Assembly: GCA_025758065.1 (NCBI GenBank)
Contig: CP107199.1
Span: 591,001-655,000 of the forward strand
From: Lachnospiraceae bacterium
GTDB lineage: Bacteria; Bacillota; Clostridia; Lachnospirales; Lachnospiraceae
DNA: 64,000 bases
Reading direction: 5' to 3'
Shown here in pieces: positions 62,239-64,000 of this stretch (position 1 is its first letter; each line of letters starts with the position of its first letter). The position numbers were made by a program, and so were the translations under genes. Under the pieces are notes generated by a model. It did no database searches. It saw only the letters and a program-made list of their open reading frames with translations, and was not told where the DNA came from.

Positions 62239-64000
<1,762 letters not shown>

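Overview
The window looks like a chromosomal segment of a low/mid-GC Firmicute, most likely a gut Lachnospiraceae (Blautia/Clostridium cluster XIVa type). The grounds are Clostridia-style neighbourhoods (rpmE-yqhQ-prmC-prfA; a feoA-feoA-feoB cluster with Cys-rich membrane partners), two carbohydrate-type ABC importers without their own ATPase, a DUF3798 ABC importer, YesM-type two-component signalling, strong AGGAGG ribosome sites and many small palindromic intergenic repeats. No species name can be proved from sequence reading alone.

Layout. 1-5.9 kb: a minus-strand catabolic operon (two permeases, amidohydrolase, binding lipoprotein, enolase-superfamily enzyme, tartronate-semialdehyde-reductase-like enzyme cut by the window edge) for an acid sugar or lactone, divergent from an unusual protein made of two complete LysR regulators in tandem (6.1-8.0 kb). 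8.0-9.5 kb: a hipBA toxin-antitoxin pair with spaced operator-like repeats. 9.6-17.2 kb: surface-glycan genes: LicD-type phosphotransferase, flippase, secreted YHYH/choline-binding-repeat protein, an Rpn-type nuclease, a galactofuranosyltransferase-like GT2, and a cytidylyltransferase-PLP enzyme fusion. 17.2-23.3 kb: a DUF3798 ABC importer with an enlarged permease. 23.7-34.2 kb, minus strand: glf, traX-like, HAD phosphatase, bioY, leuA, and rmlA-rmlB-rmlD-glmM. 34.4-37.9 kb: a CydDC-like ABC exporter pair. 38.2-42.2 kb: the Feo iron-uptake cluster. 42.4-47.9 kb: a LysR-DUF3100-membrane protein-amidohydrolase operon split by an IS110 insertion. 48.0-57.3 kb: a 2-hydroxyacid dehydrogenase, a YesM/YesN two-component system and a divergent ABC/esterase operon whose binding-protein gene carries an in-frame TGA. 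57.5-61.7 kb: a short Fur-like protein, prfA, prmC, yqhQ, rpmE. The right edge is the 3' part of a minus-strand 23S rRNA gene with no 5S gene behind it.

How parts work together. The rml genes (rmlC is not here), glf, the GT2, the flippase and LicD would build a rhamnose/galactofuranose-containing surface polymer. The cytidylyltransferase-PLP fusion could supply a CDP-activated amino-alcohol phosphate for LicD, and the choline-binding-type repeats next door could be a reader of such a mark; this is inference. The feo and fur-like promoters share a TTAG-N6-CTAA box overlapping the -10, pointing to one DtxR-type metal regulator for both.

Three families of small palindromic repeats (here called A, B and C) lie between genes, several as internally deleted copies.
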